Below are positions 1-12,302 of a DNA stretch of 64,000 bases, piece after piece; within the stretch, counting starts at the first letter, position 1, and each line of letters begins with the position of its first letter. Both the position numbers and the translations under genes were made by a program. The notes under the pieces were generated by a model. The model was not told the origin of the DNA, searched no databases, and saw only the letters and a list, made by a program, of their open reading frames with translations. The DNA is from Gordius sp. MW1. Its lineage: Eukaryota; Nematomorpha; Gordioida; Gordea; Gordiidae. Location of the stretch: positions 21,430,324-21,494,323 of the forward strand of contig OZ038531.1 of assembly GCA_964036665.1 (NCBI GenBank), in the 5' to 3' direction.

Positions 1-469
1 CCATTTTTAAATTTTTAAAATTGCAAAGATTTTAATGATTAAAAATTACAAAAATGGCTTAATCATTTTAAGCAGTAAATTTTTAAAAAGTGAACAAAAT
101 GATTTGGAACCTAAATTATAATTGCCCCACATCATTATAATTGGGGATGGAAGATAAAATCAATAAATCAATTTGTTTTACACTTAGCTCATTTGGTTAT
201 TTAGGTGAGATTTTTTGGTATGGATTATATCAAAAAAGTAGATTAAATATTTGTGAGCAAAAGGGCTTAGGGTCTTAGTTAAAATAGGTGTTTAATTCCT
301 TTTGTAATGAATAGACTGAATGAAAACTAAAAAATTGCATAGCAATTAATAATAAGGGTTATTTACTGTTTTTGTAAGTTTCACGTGCTTAGATCAGATT
401 CAACAAAGATATTGACATCTAATATTTTATGTAAAAACATTTTTTGATATAAATGAAGACGATAGAATT
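1..469. other. AT-rich non-coding stretch
   Basis: No reading frame or recognisable element is visible. At 332-351 there is one copy of the dispersed motif AATTGCATAGCAATTAAT, which also marks the ends of the composite repeats near 17.36, 42.19 and 55.25 kb. Confidence 0.5.
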
Positions 470-565
470 TGTATGCCCCCAAAAAAAAATTTCAATGCAA
501 AAACTTTGAAAAATTAAAAAAATCTATGTTTTGCCCCCCTCTAATTGAACTTTTAAACGTTTTAC

Positions 566-596
<31 letters not shown>

Positions 597-620
597 TCCA
601 AACCTGGCACGCCCCTTCAT
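470..620. repeat. Degenerate C/G-tract MITE
   Basis: The body shares several stretches in order (TTTCAATGCAAAAAC, TTTTAAACGTTTT, CCTAATCCAAA) with the well-bounded 191-bp element at 20358-20548. Here the terminal inverted repeats are too worn to define, and a run of about 30 C sits near 566-593. It is best read as an old or truncated copy of the same hAT-type MITE family. The C run is also a place where the assembly may be unreliable. Confidence 0.6.
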
Positions 621-1132
621 AGGTTACAGGGCTGTCCTTATTTAAAGCCTCTCTAAATCGACTCAATCATGCTTTGTTATGTTATAATACAAAAGTTGTA
701 AAATTTAGGGCCTTTGGCATATTGTTGCGAATTTGTTAATCCAATCGAGAATAGAAAGGATCGATAGGATAATTAGCGATTAGGCCTTGTTAGGTTTACA
801 GCCAGAGGATGATAATATCTCACTAAAGATGGTAAGACTAATAATGTTAATAGCGCGCCCATGGGTTTGCCGGAGTCTGCCTTGAGCAAGATTAGCTCAA
901 CAGGCCCTACCAAACCCCAAATTATTTTAATAATTAAGTCCAAGTCTGGCCTAAAATCCTTGACCGGACCTCGGATGATTCGTACTGGACTATAAATAAT
1001 AAAATTAAAAAATAGCTAATTATTTTGAATTTGTTTTATAAGTTTCAATCTAATCATTTATTGTTTTTATAAAAAATATTACATATTTTGTGAAGGTGAG
1101 ATAAATAAATTAAAAAACATTCCGCTATGGCT

Positions 1133-2470
1133 AATGAATTATATTTACAGATAGTTAGGCCGATTTTCTGTCGTATAAAAAACGATTCGCGATTGTCATG
1201 GGATAGTAATGAGATTTGTTTCCCTATTTATTTTTAAAAAGTTGTAAGGCTTGGGGGCCAAAGGTTGTTAGGGTGGTTGTCCCAATGGGACAAAAAATTA
1301 TAGTAATTGTTAAGTCCTATATCGAAGGAGGAAGGTGTGTCGTCAACTGAGGTGTTTTGAGGGGAAAGAGGAAAGGTTGTCGGTCAATTGTTACGTCGGT
1401 AGTCCGGGTTTATGTGGTTATTTATACTGCGGTTAGGTTTTTAAAAGGTGTAAAGGAGGATTTTATTTTATTAATATCACGCTGGACAATATACAGGAAT
1501 TTTATTCAATCCTTGATCAAAACAGGTAACGAAGCGCTTCAGCGGGAACAAGGTTTCAGGTAATATCGGTAAATACAATTAAAGGGGTAGAATCAAGAAA
1601 ACGTTGGAGTAGGGGTTCGTGAGGTTATGGGGGAAAAAATAGTAATACACTCGACGGGACAATTTCCCCAGAGGGGTAAAGTTTCGGTGTTATCTCATGC
1701 TTAAGGAGGGAGACGAATCGAAGAAAATTAATTAATAAATCTTTCACTGTATACATGGGCTTTTATAGGGATAAGGTTTTTTAACCTCCTGGGTTCGATG
1801 TCCCATTTGTTTATTTTCTATATTACAAAAGGGGAATAACAATTAAAACAACCCCGATCTTATTTTAAACTCATCCCAACTTATTTCCTAACTCATTAAT
1901 CTTAATGTTAATACCCGTACGCATTCCCATCTTCCATACCCCCATACTAAACTAACTCCTTTCCCAGTACACTGATCTTAATGACCACCTATGCTGAACA
2001 TCCCCAACCTTAACTATGCCCATTAATCTTAACTTTTATCCCTACTAAAACATCATTCCCCTATTCTAAATTTGCCAGCTACCCCACTTAGAGCATTCCC
2101 CTCTTTAGATTTCTTGGTAATAAACAATTAAAAGTAGGCCTTATTCTATCCCCTGTTATGCCCTTCCCAACTTTTGATACCTCTATGCCTAAGTCTCAAG
2201 GAGACAATAAACTAGAACTTTAAATACGCCCATTAATCAATAATTAACTTTTCCTAAGGCAGGTGCAATTAAGGGGTGGGGTGAGGTATTTAGGATCAGG
2301 GTGAGGTATTTAGGTTTCCGTGGGGATACGACAGTAATATTGTTAATCCCTGAGTGTTTTAAAATTTTAAGAGCCTCGGCTGAAGACAAGAAATCTTTGT
2401 TTTGATTAGATGGGGCAAATACGCCAGTACATGTATAGTCCCATGCTAAATAGTTGCTTTAAAAATTTAT
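1133..2470. repeat. Long copy of a non-coding dispersed repeat
   Basis: The left part (1133-1310) matches 29884-30055 and the right part (about 2385-2455) matches about 30085-30155. Shared segments include GCCGATTTTCTGTC, GGCTTGGGGGCCAAAGG and CAGTACATGTATAGTC. This copy therefore carries roughly 1.1 kb of internal sequence missing from the second one. No coding potential is visible in the internal part, and the family is not one I can name. Confidence 0.6.
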
Positions 2471-2699
2471 TCTTATTTGATCTTATTGGTAATTATGTTT
2501 AAGAATTCAGGAATCACGACCGGACTAATTATTCACATAAATTTCGCGTTATACATTTTGGTATTTATAATTTTCAATTTATCTATGTATTTGAAGCGAC
2601 GAAAGAGGTAAAAGAACTCGAAGGAATCTCGCGATAATAATGAATGACACGTAACGATAGTAAAGAGGGAGGGGCATGAGATAAGACGTGTAGATGAAT

Positions 2700-3437
2700 T
2701 AGAGACCTGCACGGGCCTAGCCGCCCCGCGGGCCAAGCCGAGCCTAACAAGAAGCAGTGCGAGCCAGCTTGGGCCATGATATTTAAAATTATTTAGATTT
2801 ATTTGGGCTTTATACGAAAATTAAAATATTTGAACAATAATCTGGAATTTAAACACTACAACGGGTTAATTGAAGGGAAAATATAATTTACGATATTTGT
2901 CGCATAATTTAATAAATAAAAGATTACGGACTAGCAAAGTTGACACCTATCCACGATTAAATTCAAAACCTAAGAATGTTCAATCGGATGTGATTTTAGG
3001 GTGGAAAGAACATCAACCTGTGCTAACAAATTTCTTAACCGCTTTTATATTTTATATATTTCTCATTCTTATACATCGCCTTTAAAATGTTTCCACATCA
3101 AATAAATAAAATTTTAATTAACATAATTAACTACTAAAATTTTGTCAATTTAAGCGATCAGGGCCACCAGTGAACGGACCTTAAGTAAGGCAAGTCGTCT
3201 AATAAGAAGAGAGAAGGACCAGATTATTGACAAATAAAATAGAAAAACTTAGTTACAGCAATACAAAATGTTTTTTATGCAAATAAATAATTTTTTAACA
3301 AAGTTTGTTTTTACTGGTGCAAGCCTAATGAGGCGCAATTATTGGATCTTATCTGCGGGCTGGGTGCGGCTAAGAAAATATTTTGTGCGGGTGTGGGCCG
3401 GGCCTGAACCTAAAATTTCGGCTCGTGCAGTTCTCTA
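2700..3437. mobile_element. Non-autonomous hAT element, 738 bp
   Basis: The ends are inverted: TAGAGACCTGCACGGGCC on the left and, reverse-complemented, TAGAGAACTGCACGAGCC on the right. They are flanked by an 8-bp near-perfect target duplication (AGATGAAT at 2692-2699, AGATGAGT at 3438-3445). An 8-bp duplication with TAGAG-type ends is characteristic of the hAT superfamily. Subterminal sequence is rich in GGGCC/GGGCGGG blocks. The inside has no transposase frame. A right-end fragment of the same family lies at about 43975-44343, and the large hAT starting at 52386 has similar ends. Confidence 0.8.
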
Positions 3438-3863
3438 AGATGAGTACACGCGTGTCCACGCACAATTATATTAGCTGCTTGTTTAACATGAAGGCGCAAC
3501 TCCGGACAAAGTGTCTTTCTGACGCAAAAGATTAGTCGAGAGCAGATTTATCCTTATTAATAAATTAAATAACAAGCTTGAATTTTGGAGATTTTTAAAG
3601 CTTCCGACCTCAAAATTAGAAATTTTGGAAGCGCTAGCCAACCCAATAATCATAAAAAATTTCCTTACATGTAAAGTGCTTAAATATGCTTTCTTACTTG
3701 ATTAGTCTACACACTTATATTACAATTACCTTATAGAGACATTTAATAAGGACATAACTAACATTTAATTATATTAAATGATAAGTAAGTTATTTGCCTT
3801 AATTCATTTAATTTGTCTGCGACCTTATTTATTACGCTAGGCAAAGATTTAGGGTGGTATTAC

Positions 3864-4152
3864 ATAGCGGCTTTCGGTGGCCCGTCAACTTGCCGAAAAC
3901 AATCTTGCCGAATTTAATGTCCCAATATTATAAAATGTCCCCGAATTAAAAAATTTCCCGCAACAAAAAAGCATATTAATTATTCAATTTCGGGTTAAAA
4001 TTATTATTTAGGTATTTTATATAATAAAATTGTTAATTATTATAAAAGGTACTCAATTTAGGGCCTTCTTTATGATAATTAAGAGATGTTTGTTAATGTC
4101 CTAGGATGAATTCGGCAAGATTGTTTTCGGCGAGTTGATAGGGAACCGCTGA
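3864..4152. repeat. MITE with ~45-bp inverted ends upstream of ETFDH
   Basis: About 45 bp at 3866-3916 (AGCGG... CAACTTGCCGAAAACAATC... GAATT) returns inverted at 4109-4150, with a gap of a few bases in one arm. The interior is AT-rich and non-coding. It lies about 200 bp upstream of the first recognisable ETFDH exon, so it is either in the first intron or in the promoter region. Confidence 0.7.
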
Positions 4153-4344
4153 CAAACACTTTAAATTCTATACTAAAATTAAATTTAGTTGTGGCAGTTG
4201 AGATATGATTGCCATCAATGAAATTCTTGCCTAAAAGTATATGTTCACTTATTATTGAGTTAACTGAAGTATTTAAATTATTTGGAAAGCGTTTTAATTT
4301 TCCAGATATTTACTTATGATATTTTAAACAAAATTTTGCATTAG

Positions 4345-7300
4345 CTTTAAATGTTGTATCAAGAGCTTTCTCCTCATCAGCAAAGTTATGTCACGTAACT
4401 ACCCATTACACTATATACCCGAGAGAAAATGATCCAAGATGGAAAGGTGGAATTATATTATTTATGCTTTGTTCAATGTCAATGTAATTAAATAATCAAT
4501 TTTTTACTTCTTTAAACATTTCAGACATTAACATGGAAAGATATGTAGAAAAGAGTGATGTGGTCATAGTTGGTGGAGGACCCTGTGGACTCTCAGCAGC
4601 TATTAGATTAAAGCAATTGGCTCAAAAAAGGAATCAAGAAATACGGGTCTGTTTGCTTGAAAAAGGAGCTTATATAGGTAAATATACTACTTTTTTCTCA
4701 GAAGATTTAAAACAGATTTCTTAATTTTTTGCTCCAAAATCAATGCTTTTTGCTTAAACATGCATATGCCATTTTAGGTGCTCACACTTTATCTGGTGCT
4801 TGTATAGAAACAAAAGCTTTAGATGAGCTGATACCTGATTGGAAAGAAAAGGGGGTATGTGATATCTTTGTGTAATCTATTTTTACCCCTAAAATTTATC
4901 TTGGTATTCCAGAGCCCATATGTTTTAAATATTAACTTTGGGTCTAAAATTACCAAACATTAATAAATTTAATTTATTTGTATGCATTGTTCTGAAATTT
5001 GCTATAAGCTCTTTATTGAGCAATAAATTATGTAGTGTAATTTTAAACATTATTATCAATGTTTATCAATGCATAACAATATAGGCACCTGTTTTGACAC
5101 CAGTGAAGAAAGAAAAATTCTACTACCTTTTTGGTTCCTCTAAAGTAACCATGCCTTTGTTAAAAGGTAAAAGCTCTTCTTTATTTCAGTGACAATCAAC
5201 AAATAAACATATAATTAGCAAATATTAGAGCCTTACACGTACAGTGGCTTAGTCTTCCCTAATTTGACTAAACCCATCATTTTCTCATTTGTTTTTTTTT
5301 AAAATCTCAAATTGAAATTTGAAGTTTGATGTGTTAATTAAAGGGTATAAAATTATTCTTAGAAAAAATTTATGTATAGACATAAGACTGCTATTCAAAT
5401 GCTATGTTAAAAATTAATTAGTATATGTTGTGTACACTATTAAAATTTTTCCCTTGGGACTTTACAAGAAATTTTGTAATGTATTTGTCTCAAAGTTTCA
5501 TATATACAAGATTTTTTTTTAGTCTCAAAATTTAAAATTATTATATTTTTAAATCAATAATCATTAACTTTCTCTCACCCACTTCCCACTGTTAGAGGTG
5601 GGGTTTTTTAGAATGAATAGGTAATAAATGAAAAATTTTACTTGAGAAAATGACAAAGAAATAAAATACTGTCAATCCTTTATACGATATTCGTTTTTAA
5701 CAAGAGGTAAAGTTTGATTGTTGAAATTATTAGGGGGAAAGAATTCATATTTTAAGCCATAAGACCCATCCTTAGGTTACATTATTAAAAGGTGGCGTTA
5801 GATTTAATAAAACAACTTTGTAACCTTTTCCTCCCAATATTACTAGATTTTTTTTGAATTCTTCACGTTAAGTCATTTCAAATATTGTACAATTATTTGT
5901 TAAAATCTTTTTTCCACATTTTTTAACTCTTAAAGGTTTACCAATTCACAACCAAGGCAATTATATTGTGAGACTGGGGAATTTGGTTAAATGGCTGGGC
6001 AAACAAGCCGAAGAGATGGGCGTCGAAATATTCCCAGGTTTTGCTGCCAGTGAAGTAATTATAGAAAAATATAAATTATATTTCAAAAAACTTAATTATG
6101 CTTGTGACTAGTGTTGTAAAAACGGGGCTGCGTTTTGTTTGGTCGACGTTTGGATTTAGTCGACTAAAAGCAAAGGACGGCCAAACAAAACCCAGTCGAT
6201 CAACACTGTTTCTACGACCGAAAAAGTTTTCCATTTGCCCCTCAACTCCATCTATCTATTTTTAAGAAGATAACAATAACCCCTTTCGGGAGTGGCGCAA
6301 TCAACTTAAAAGTACACTCTAATTAGCGCCATCTATTGGCAATTTTGATTAGAGGCTAATTTTACGATATATATCCCTATCTTTTTTAGCAAGTGACTCG
6401 AAAATGATCGAAAATGACAACAGACATATAACTTTTTCGCTCTAATTATTCCTCCTCAACCACCATAAGAATGGGTTAAATCTAATTTGAGCTTCATATA
6501 TACCTATCTCGCTTAGAATGTGACTAGAAAATTAACCTATGGCATACTGATGAACAAGCGTTCCAAATTAATTATAAAAAAACCATTCATTTATTTATTT
6601 ACGTTAGTTTTTGCATTTATTTATCTTTCTATTTATTAAATTATGCTTTTTATGCTACTTAGTTATTGAATTTATTCATTAATTTATTTATTTCTCATAG
6701 ATTCTGTTCAACGACGATCCCAACAACCTATCAGTAGCCGGGGTGGCAACCAACGACGTGGGCATAGCCAAAGACGGCTCACCCAAGCCCTCTTTCGAAC
6801 GTGGCATGGCACTCCAAGCACCCCTCACTCTGTTTGCCGAAGGTTGCCACGGCCATTTGGCTAAGCAATTGTACGACCTATTCAAGTTGAGACGGGCTAA
6901 GGCCGCCTCTGAACCATGCGAACCACAAATATATGGGATTGGGTTGAAGGAATTGTGGGAAGTCGAGCCAAACCAGCACGAGCCTGGCTTGGTCGTTCAT
7001 ACGGCCGGCTTTCCTTTGGTACTTTTTCCCAATCACTCTTTTACAATCGTCATAATTGTAAATTAGTAAGGATCGTTATTGTTTCGAGGCTCTCTCAGTG
7101 AGATTTTAGAGGTGGCTTATGTTGGTAAACGTTATAATCTAAATATTGCTTTATGGGGGAAGGGACGTGCGAAATTTAGAATAATACTGTATAATAAAAT
7201 AATATATATGCGCATCTAAGTTTGCGCTATTTAATTGTCATTTAAGTAACTCGTTTTAAATCACCTAGTAGAAGCGATATTTTAAAAATCTTTGTCTAAA

Positions 7301-10300
7301 AGTAACATTTTAAAAAAGTTAACCTGGTCTAAGGTGATGTTGTAAAAAGGGCTTGAAACTAAGCCTATTGGTCGCCTGAGAAAAATAGACCAAAAAATCT
7401 TCGCTCCCTTTATGTTTGGTCGACTAACCAAAGGCCGACCAAACTAAATCCAGCCGTTTTTACAACCTAAGAGCTCGAACAAACATTAGTCTGGGTTAGG
7501 ACTGATAAAAAGTGATTTTGTTAGGCTCTATCTTGGACTCTTCCTAAAATGTTTCCAATGACGTTTATATTTTTTTTCCTTTTTAAAAATTCATATTTTA
7601 TAAATAGTTATAAATGTTACATATCCGATTTTAAATCTTATTTTTGTCTAATTTTGAAATTAAAAACATATATGTAAACTAGGACAATAAAACGTACGGG
7701 GGCTCTTTCGTTTACCACTTGGACGAAGGCTCTACCCTGGTTGCCCTGGGGCTCGTGGTGGGTTTAGATTACTCTAACCCCCACCTGAACCCGTTTAAAG
7801 AATTTCAAAAACTAAAAACTCATCCGTATTTCGTTAAATTGCTGACCAACGCCAAACGCATAGGGTACGGAGCCCGGGCCCTGAACGAAGGCGGATATCA
7901 GGTTATTTTCAGCGTTGTAGCGTGATATTTGTCAACCATTAGTGTGAGATATTTAAGATGAAGCCTGAAAGTAGTGGGCTGTAAAAGATTGTTTTTGGGC
8001 ATAGACTAGATCGACTGCTCATCGACGTTAAATAAGTGTATCATACCGTTTTTTCTGCCATTTTAAAATGTACACAAATGAGAAAAGGCTACATAGATTT
8101 GTTTAGTGATATTGGTTAGTTAAGATGTTTTTAAAACGTAATCAAAAATTTGTTGAACTATTAATATATTTCCCTTGCCATAAAAATAAAAAATACAGAT
8201 ACTGTCCCTTTGCATTTTACTAAAAAATCACTTATTACCATTGGTTTTTATTAATTAATCAATAAGATATATTCACTTTTTCTGATTGATCAATGGCGGA
8301 CACTGCAGAAAGATATAAGATATTGCCATATTCAAAATAGCGGATTTAATGGTACAGAGTTTGCCATATGAAACATATGACATGAGCAGTTTATGTAGTC
8401 TATGCTTTTAGGGCATCTTTATATTATAGTTTTGCGTTGTTAGTTTGTGTTTTGCTTCCTAAACCACGTGCTGCTTAACAGAACTTCTCTAGGCGGTTTT
8501 TAATAACGTTTCTTTTGTTTTTTACCACAATTACCCGAAAAAGAGGAGATTTTTTGCATTGCTGATAACTTAAAATATGGCAGAATCGATGATATTTTAA
8601 GACAAATTTCTGATGGTTAAGATTTTTGATTTTTCTGATGGTCTTAAGTTGTAGCGTGTTTGTGTCGACGGATACATACTCCAACCTTGGTGAATTTATG
8701 TTTTCACAACCTTCAACTGGACTTTAGTACGGCTAGAGGCAGCAAATCTGTTAGGCTTCTACCGTTTGTTATATTCGGTTTCAAAACTAGCGAATTAAAT
8801 TATAAGGTTGAAGTAAAACCCTTCCCAACTGTTTATTGCAATGGGACATAATTAAATTTTTAAAATATCATGGCGTCGGTAATCATAGGCCCGTACAACC
8901 AAATTATTTTATGATAAATATGGTCCCTAAAAAAAGTAGCTTTTGCAAAGGCACCAGGAATCTACATCTTTACATTTCCCAAAATATTGTTTTCACGTAG
9001 AAAAACATCTACAATATTGTGCAAAAAATGAAAAGAAAAGATCGAGATTGAACCCTAGATTGATAATGCAATAGAATGACGGAGACCTGATACTTATTGG
9101 GTTATGGTATAGTCCGCTATGTTAAAAGTATATAGGGTTGGCTAAAAAACCTTTGGTAAGTTTATGCGACTAAGAATAACCGACCAAAAATCTTTAGGCT
9201 GTTTTTATTTAGTCGACCAAACAAAGGCCATCCATTCTTTTACAACACTACTTTATAGCAATATTAATATATAAATTTTCTCGATTTCAACAGTCTATAC
9301 CAAAACTGACGTTCCCGGGAGGTTGCTTAGCTGGTTGTAGCCCCGGCTTTCTCAACGTCCCCAAAATAAAGGGTACGCACTACGCCATGAAATCTGGGAT
9401 GATAGCTGCCGAAAGCATATTTGATACTCTATTCCCTGCTAAGCCTGAGCCCGTTGCCAAAGAAAATGCTGAGAATCTCGCTGTTCCTACCAAAAATAGT
9501 AGGGTTTATGTGAAATTTGCCGTTTTTTTGTTAAAGAATTTAGGTTTAATTTAATAAAGGATAATTTAAAAAATGTAGGAATTTTGGAATATATACATTA
9601 GGGATTTTGAGTTTTACCTACGGTTTAATAAGACCGTCAATTTTGGTGTTTTAACCTTGGATTTTAGTTTTATTTAAGAGCTTTGGCCGCTTATTTTGAT
9701 CCGTTTGATAGGTTTAGACCACTATATGTAAAAATAAGTTTGAATATATGTAAGTTTTAGTAAAAAATTTTATATTAGAGCTGTAAATGATTTTCTACGT
9801 AAGGTTAATTACACAATTAAATGTTCAAAATTTACAACTAAAACTCAATTTACAACTTTATGACTTTTGCCGTAACAAATTTTTTGGATTTAGAGGGGGG
9901 CAGCCGCCCCCCCCCTTGGCTACGCCCTTGCATCAACACTTCGGCTTGATTATTAAAATTTTTGCAATGTATGCTGCTTTACAGATGGCTCCTACCTAGA
10001 ACCGAAGGTCTACGAAGAACGAATCAGAGATAGTTGGGTGTGGAAAGAGTTATACCAAGTGCGAAATATAAAACCCAGTTTCAACGGCCCTCTGGGTATG
10101 ATAGGTGGTATGCTGTACACAGGCACCGTCTTCTACTTGACCCGAGGCCGGGAGCCTTGGACTTTTAAACATAATGGTAAATTTTTACTTTATATATTTT
10201 ACGGTACAAAAATATTATTTTTTTTGAACGGAGATATGAAAAGTGTAAAAAAGGGAGTAGCTTTGGATGTGGTTTCCTATAGGTGGCACGCAATCGATGA

Positions 10301-12302
10301 CAAATTATTAAATTATCATGTCTTTACTTAGTTTCCTGGTGCGGAATAATAGGTGAGCCTGGGGTGTAAGATGTTTCTCAGGTTGCTATATAGTAGTGTC
10401 GTAAAACGGCTGGGTTTTGTATTGTCGACTTTTGGCTCAACTAAAACAAATTTTGACTAAGCCTAAAAGTTGACCAAGAATAACAGACCAATAAACCTTT
10501 GCTATATTTACGTTTAGTGGACCAAATCCAAAGGTGGACCAAACAAAACCAACCCAGCCGTTTTACAACACTACTATAAAGCATCGTGTTAGATACGCTA
10601 ATTATCCATTGGCTTATAATATAATTTATTCTTAAGTTTGAATATAATATCGAGTGTGATTTTATCCAAAAACTCAATTAATAAACAACTCCCTTCCGAA
10701 TATCTTCTCTGCTGTTCCTTTTCTTCTGAGTAGTGTTATAAAAGGGCTGGGTTAGTCGACCAAACATAACCAGACTAAAGATTTTTTGGTCTATGATTTC
10801 TTAGTCGACCATTACGTTTAGTCGAAAAAAACAGGCTAGAGTCGATCGTTAGTCTTAGTTAGACCAAATGTCGACCAAACAAAACCCAGCCACTTTTACA
10901 ACACTATATACAGCACATTGTTCGCCTCCTAGAACGAGATTACGAAGCCTTAAAGCCAGCGGCTCAATGTGCCAAACTGGAATACCCCAAACCCGATGGT
11001 AAAACCACGTTCGACATTCTAACCTCGGTAGCCCTAACCGGTACGAACCACGAACCCGATCAGCCTTGCCATTTAACGCTCCTCAACGATAAAGTGCCCG
11101 TCGAGGTGAACCTAAAATTTTACGGCGGACCCGAGGCTCGTTATTGCCCAGCAGGTAGGTGGCTCCTGGTTGGAAACACGATTAAACGTTTTATCACATT
11201 TTGGTCTGTTTTTCTGCTATCGGCTAAAACTATGGGAGGTCGACTGAGAAAACAGACCCTCAAAAGACCTTTAGTGTTTTTGGTTTAGAATTTGATTTAG
11301 TTTTAAGGCATCTGTCTATAAATTTTGGCTTTTTGTTCGTAGTTTAATACGACCGAATGATTGGGTAAAGTAATGCTAGTTTCGCTTTTGGTAGATAAAC
11401 TTTCAAATTTTTTGTCTGAATCAGAGTTGTAAATTGTGGACTGAAATAGAAAATGTCCATATTAATTTAGCAATTTTGTCAACACTACTAGAAGTATAGT
11501 TTTGTACCTTTCTCTCGAAATTCTATCTCGGTTTGGGTTTAGAAATAGAATGGGTGGGTTGGTGTCGAAATGTTAAAATAGTTTTTGGGTCGGTGTCAGA
11601 ATGTAAAAAATGGACTCTGCGGGACTTTAAGTGGTATGGATGTTAAATCGCCTCACATTTATTATCTTGTATCAGGCGAAGTTGATATTTTTGTTTAAGA
11701 TCAAATGGATCAAACAATGGGTTAGTTGATATATAGCTTTTGTAACTAATTTTATAGGTAAATTTTCTCAGTTTTAAACAATAGAAAGACAATTACAATG
11801 AAAGTACCTAAATATCAAAGCAAAATGTGAATTTAGGCTTATTTACAAATTAAGGTATTATAGCCATACAATTTAATCTCTTTTTACCGTATAATCAAGC
11901 TAGTTAGTATCATTTTAACTCTACAGAGCGCTTTGAGTTGACCTAAGACACTTTTAAGGTTAATGTTTTGTTTCGTTAAGAACCTTATTAATTATGTATA
12001 TCTTTGTATAAAATCATTTCCCTCGACCTACTTTATCAATCCAAACCCACCGATTTTGTACAAGGAAATACACAATAATGTATTGCATATATACCTTATT
12101 AATTAATTAATTTTATAATTATCACATTGTAGCCGTGTACGAGTTTGTGCCGGATGAAGGGGGTGGTGAGCATAGTGAAAAGTTGCAGATAAACGCCCAA
12201 AATTGTATCCATTGCAAGACGTGCGACATCAAGGATCCCAGTCGAAACATAAATTGGGTTACACCCGAAGGTGGAGGCGGACCTTCTTATGACGGAATGT
12301 GA
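4345..12302 (+). CDS. ETFDH: Electron transfer flavoprotein-ubiquinone oxidoreductase (spliced)
   Basis: ETF-QO is an inner-mitochondrial-membrane FAD and 4Fe-4S enzyme that passes electrons from reduced ETF to ubiquinone in fatty-acid, amino-acid and choline oxidation. I read exons at 4345-4446, 4525-4677, 4778-4854, 5085-5166, 5936-6054, 6701-7018, 7683-7901, 9294-9498, 9985-10176, 10933-11154 and 12133-12302. All junctions are GT/AG and all phases agree, giving about 619 codons, the family's usual length. Visible landmarks are the dinucleotide fold [14 protein letters not shown] in the second exon, [24 protein letters not shown]-type sequence, [16 protein letters not shown], and the four cluster cysteines (YCPA in the tenth exon, NCIHCKTC in the last). 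The first exon ends a Ser/Arg-rich presequence ([14 protein letters not shown]). It has no in-frame ATG before a stop at 4317, so the start codon lies in an unseen upstream exon. No frame damage is visible, so the gene is probably functional. Confidence 0.93.
6111..6207. repeat. Palindromic GTGTTGTAAAAACGG MITE, intron copy 1
   Basis: A short palindromic element in the ETFDH intron between 6054 and 6701. It begins after TA with GTGTTGTAAAAACGG, contains TTTGTTTGGTCGAC and its complement, and ends near ATCAACAC. TA flanks and this TIR type suit a Tc1/mariner-type MITE, though no related transposase is in the window. Confidence 0.75.
7335..7467. repeat. Palindromic MITE, intron copy 2
   Basis: A diverged copy in the intron 7019-7682, with TTGTAAAAAGGGCT on the left and CAGCCGTTTTTACAAC on the right. 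The middle carries the family's GGTCGAC repeats in both directions. Confidence 0.7.
9131..9250. repeat. Palindromic MITE, intron copy 3 (worn left end)
   Basis: The right end TTTTACAACACTA and the inner TTTAGTCGACCAAACAAAGG identify the family. The left end is degraded (GGGTTGGCTAAAAAACC). It ends 43 bp before the splice acceptor of the exon at 9294. Confidence 0.6.
9880..9935. repeat. End fragment of a C/G-tract MITE
   Basis: GGATTTAGAGGGGG followed by CCCCCCTTGGCTACGCCC matches the right end of the MITE at 25694-25864. It lies inside the ETFDH intron that ends at 9984, and no left end is visible. Confidence 0.55.
10396..10571. repeat. Palindromic MITE, intron copy 4
   Basis: A nearly complete copy flanked by TA. 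The left end is GTGTCGTAAAACGGCTGGG and the right end is CCCAGCCGTTTTACAACAC. It lies in the ETFDH intron 10177-10932. Confidence 0.8.
10733..10904. repeat. Palindromic MITE, intron copy 5, next to a splice acceptor
   Basis: A second copy in the same intron, with GTGTTATAAAAGGGCTGGG on the left and CCCAGCCACTTTTACAACAC on the right, flanked by TA. It ends 28 bp before the exon at 10933, so the element probably supplies part of the branch-point and upstream acceptor region of that intron. Confidence 0.8.

Noticed and set aside
4525-4535. ATG at 4533 as the ETFDH start
   Set aside because: ETFDH sequence continues upstream of it ([14 protein letters not shown] at 4404-4445), so this Met is internal and the exon begins at a splice acceptor at 4524.
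6743-7066. A 107-codon continuous gene
   Set aside because: It is the sixth ETFDH exon (6701-7018) read through its splice donor into the intron.
10914-10932. Splice acceptor at 10913 for the tenth ETFDH exon
   Set aside because: It would shift the frame relative to the preceding exon; the AG at 10931-10932 keeps phase and matches the family.
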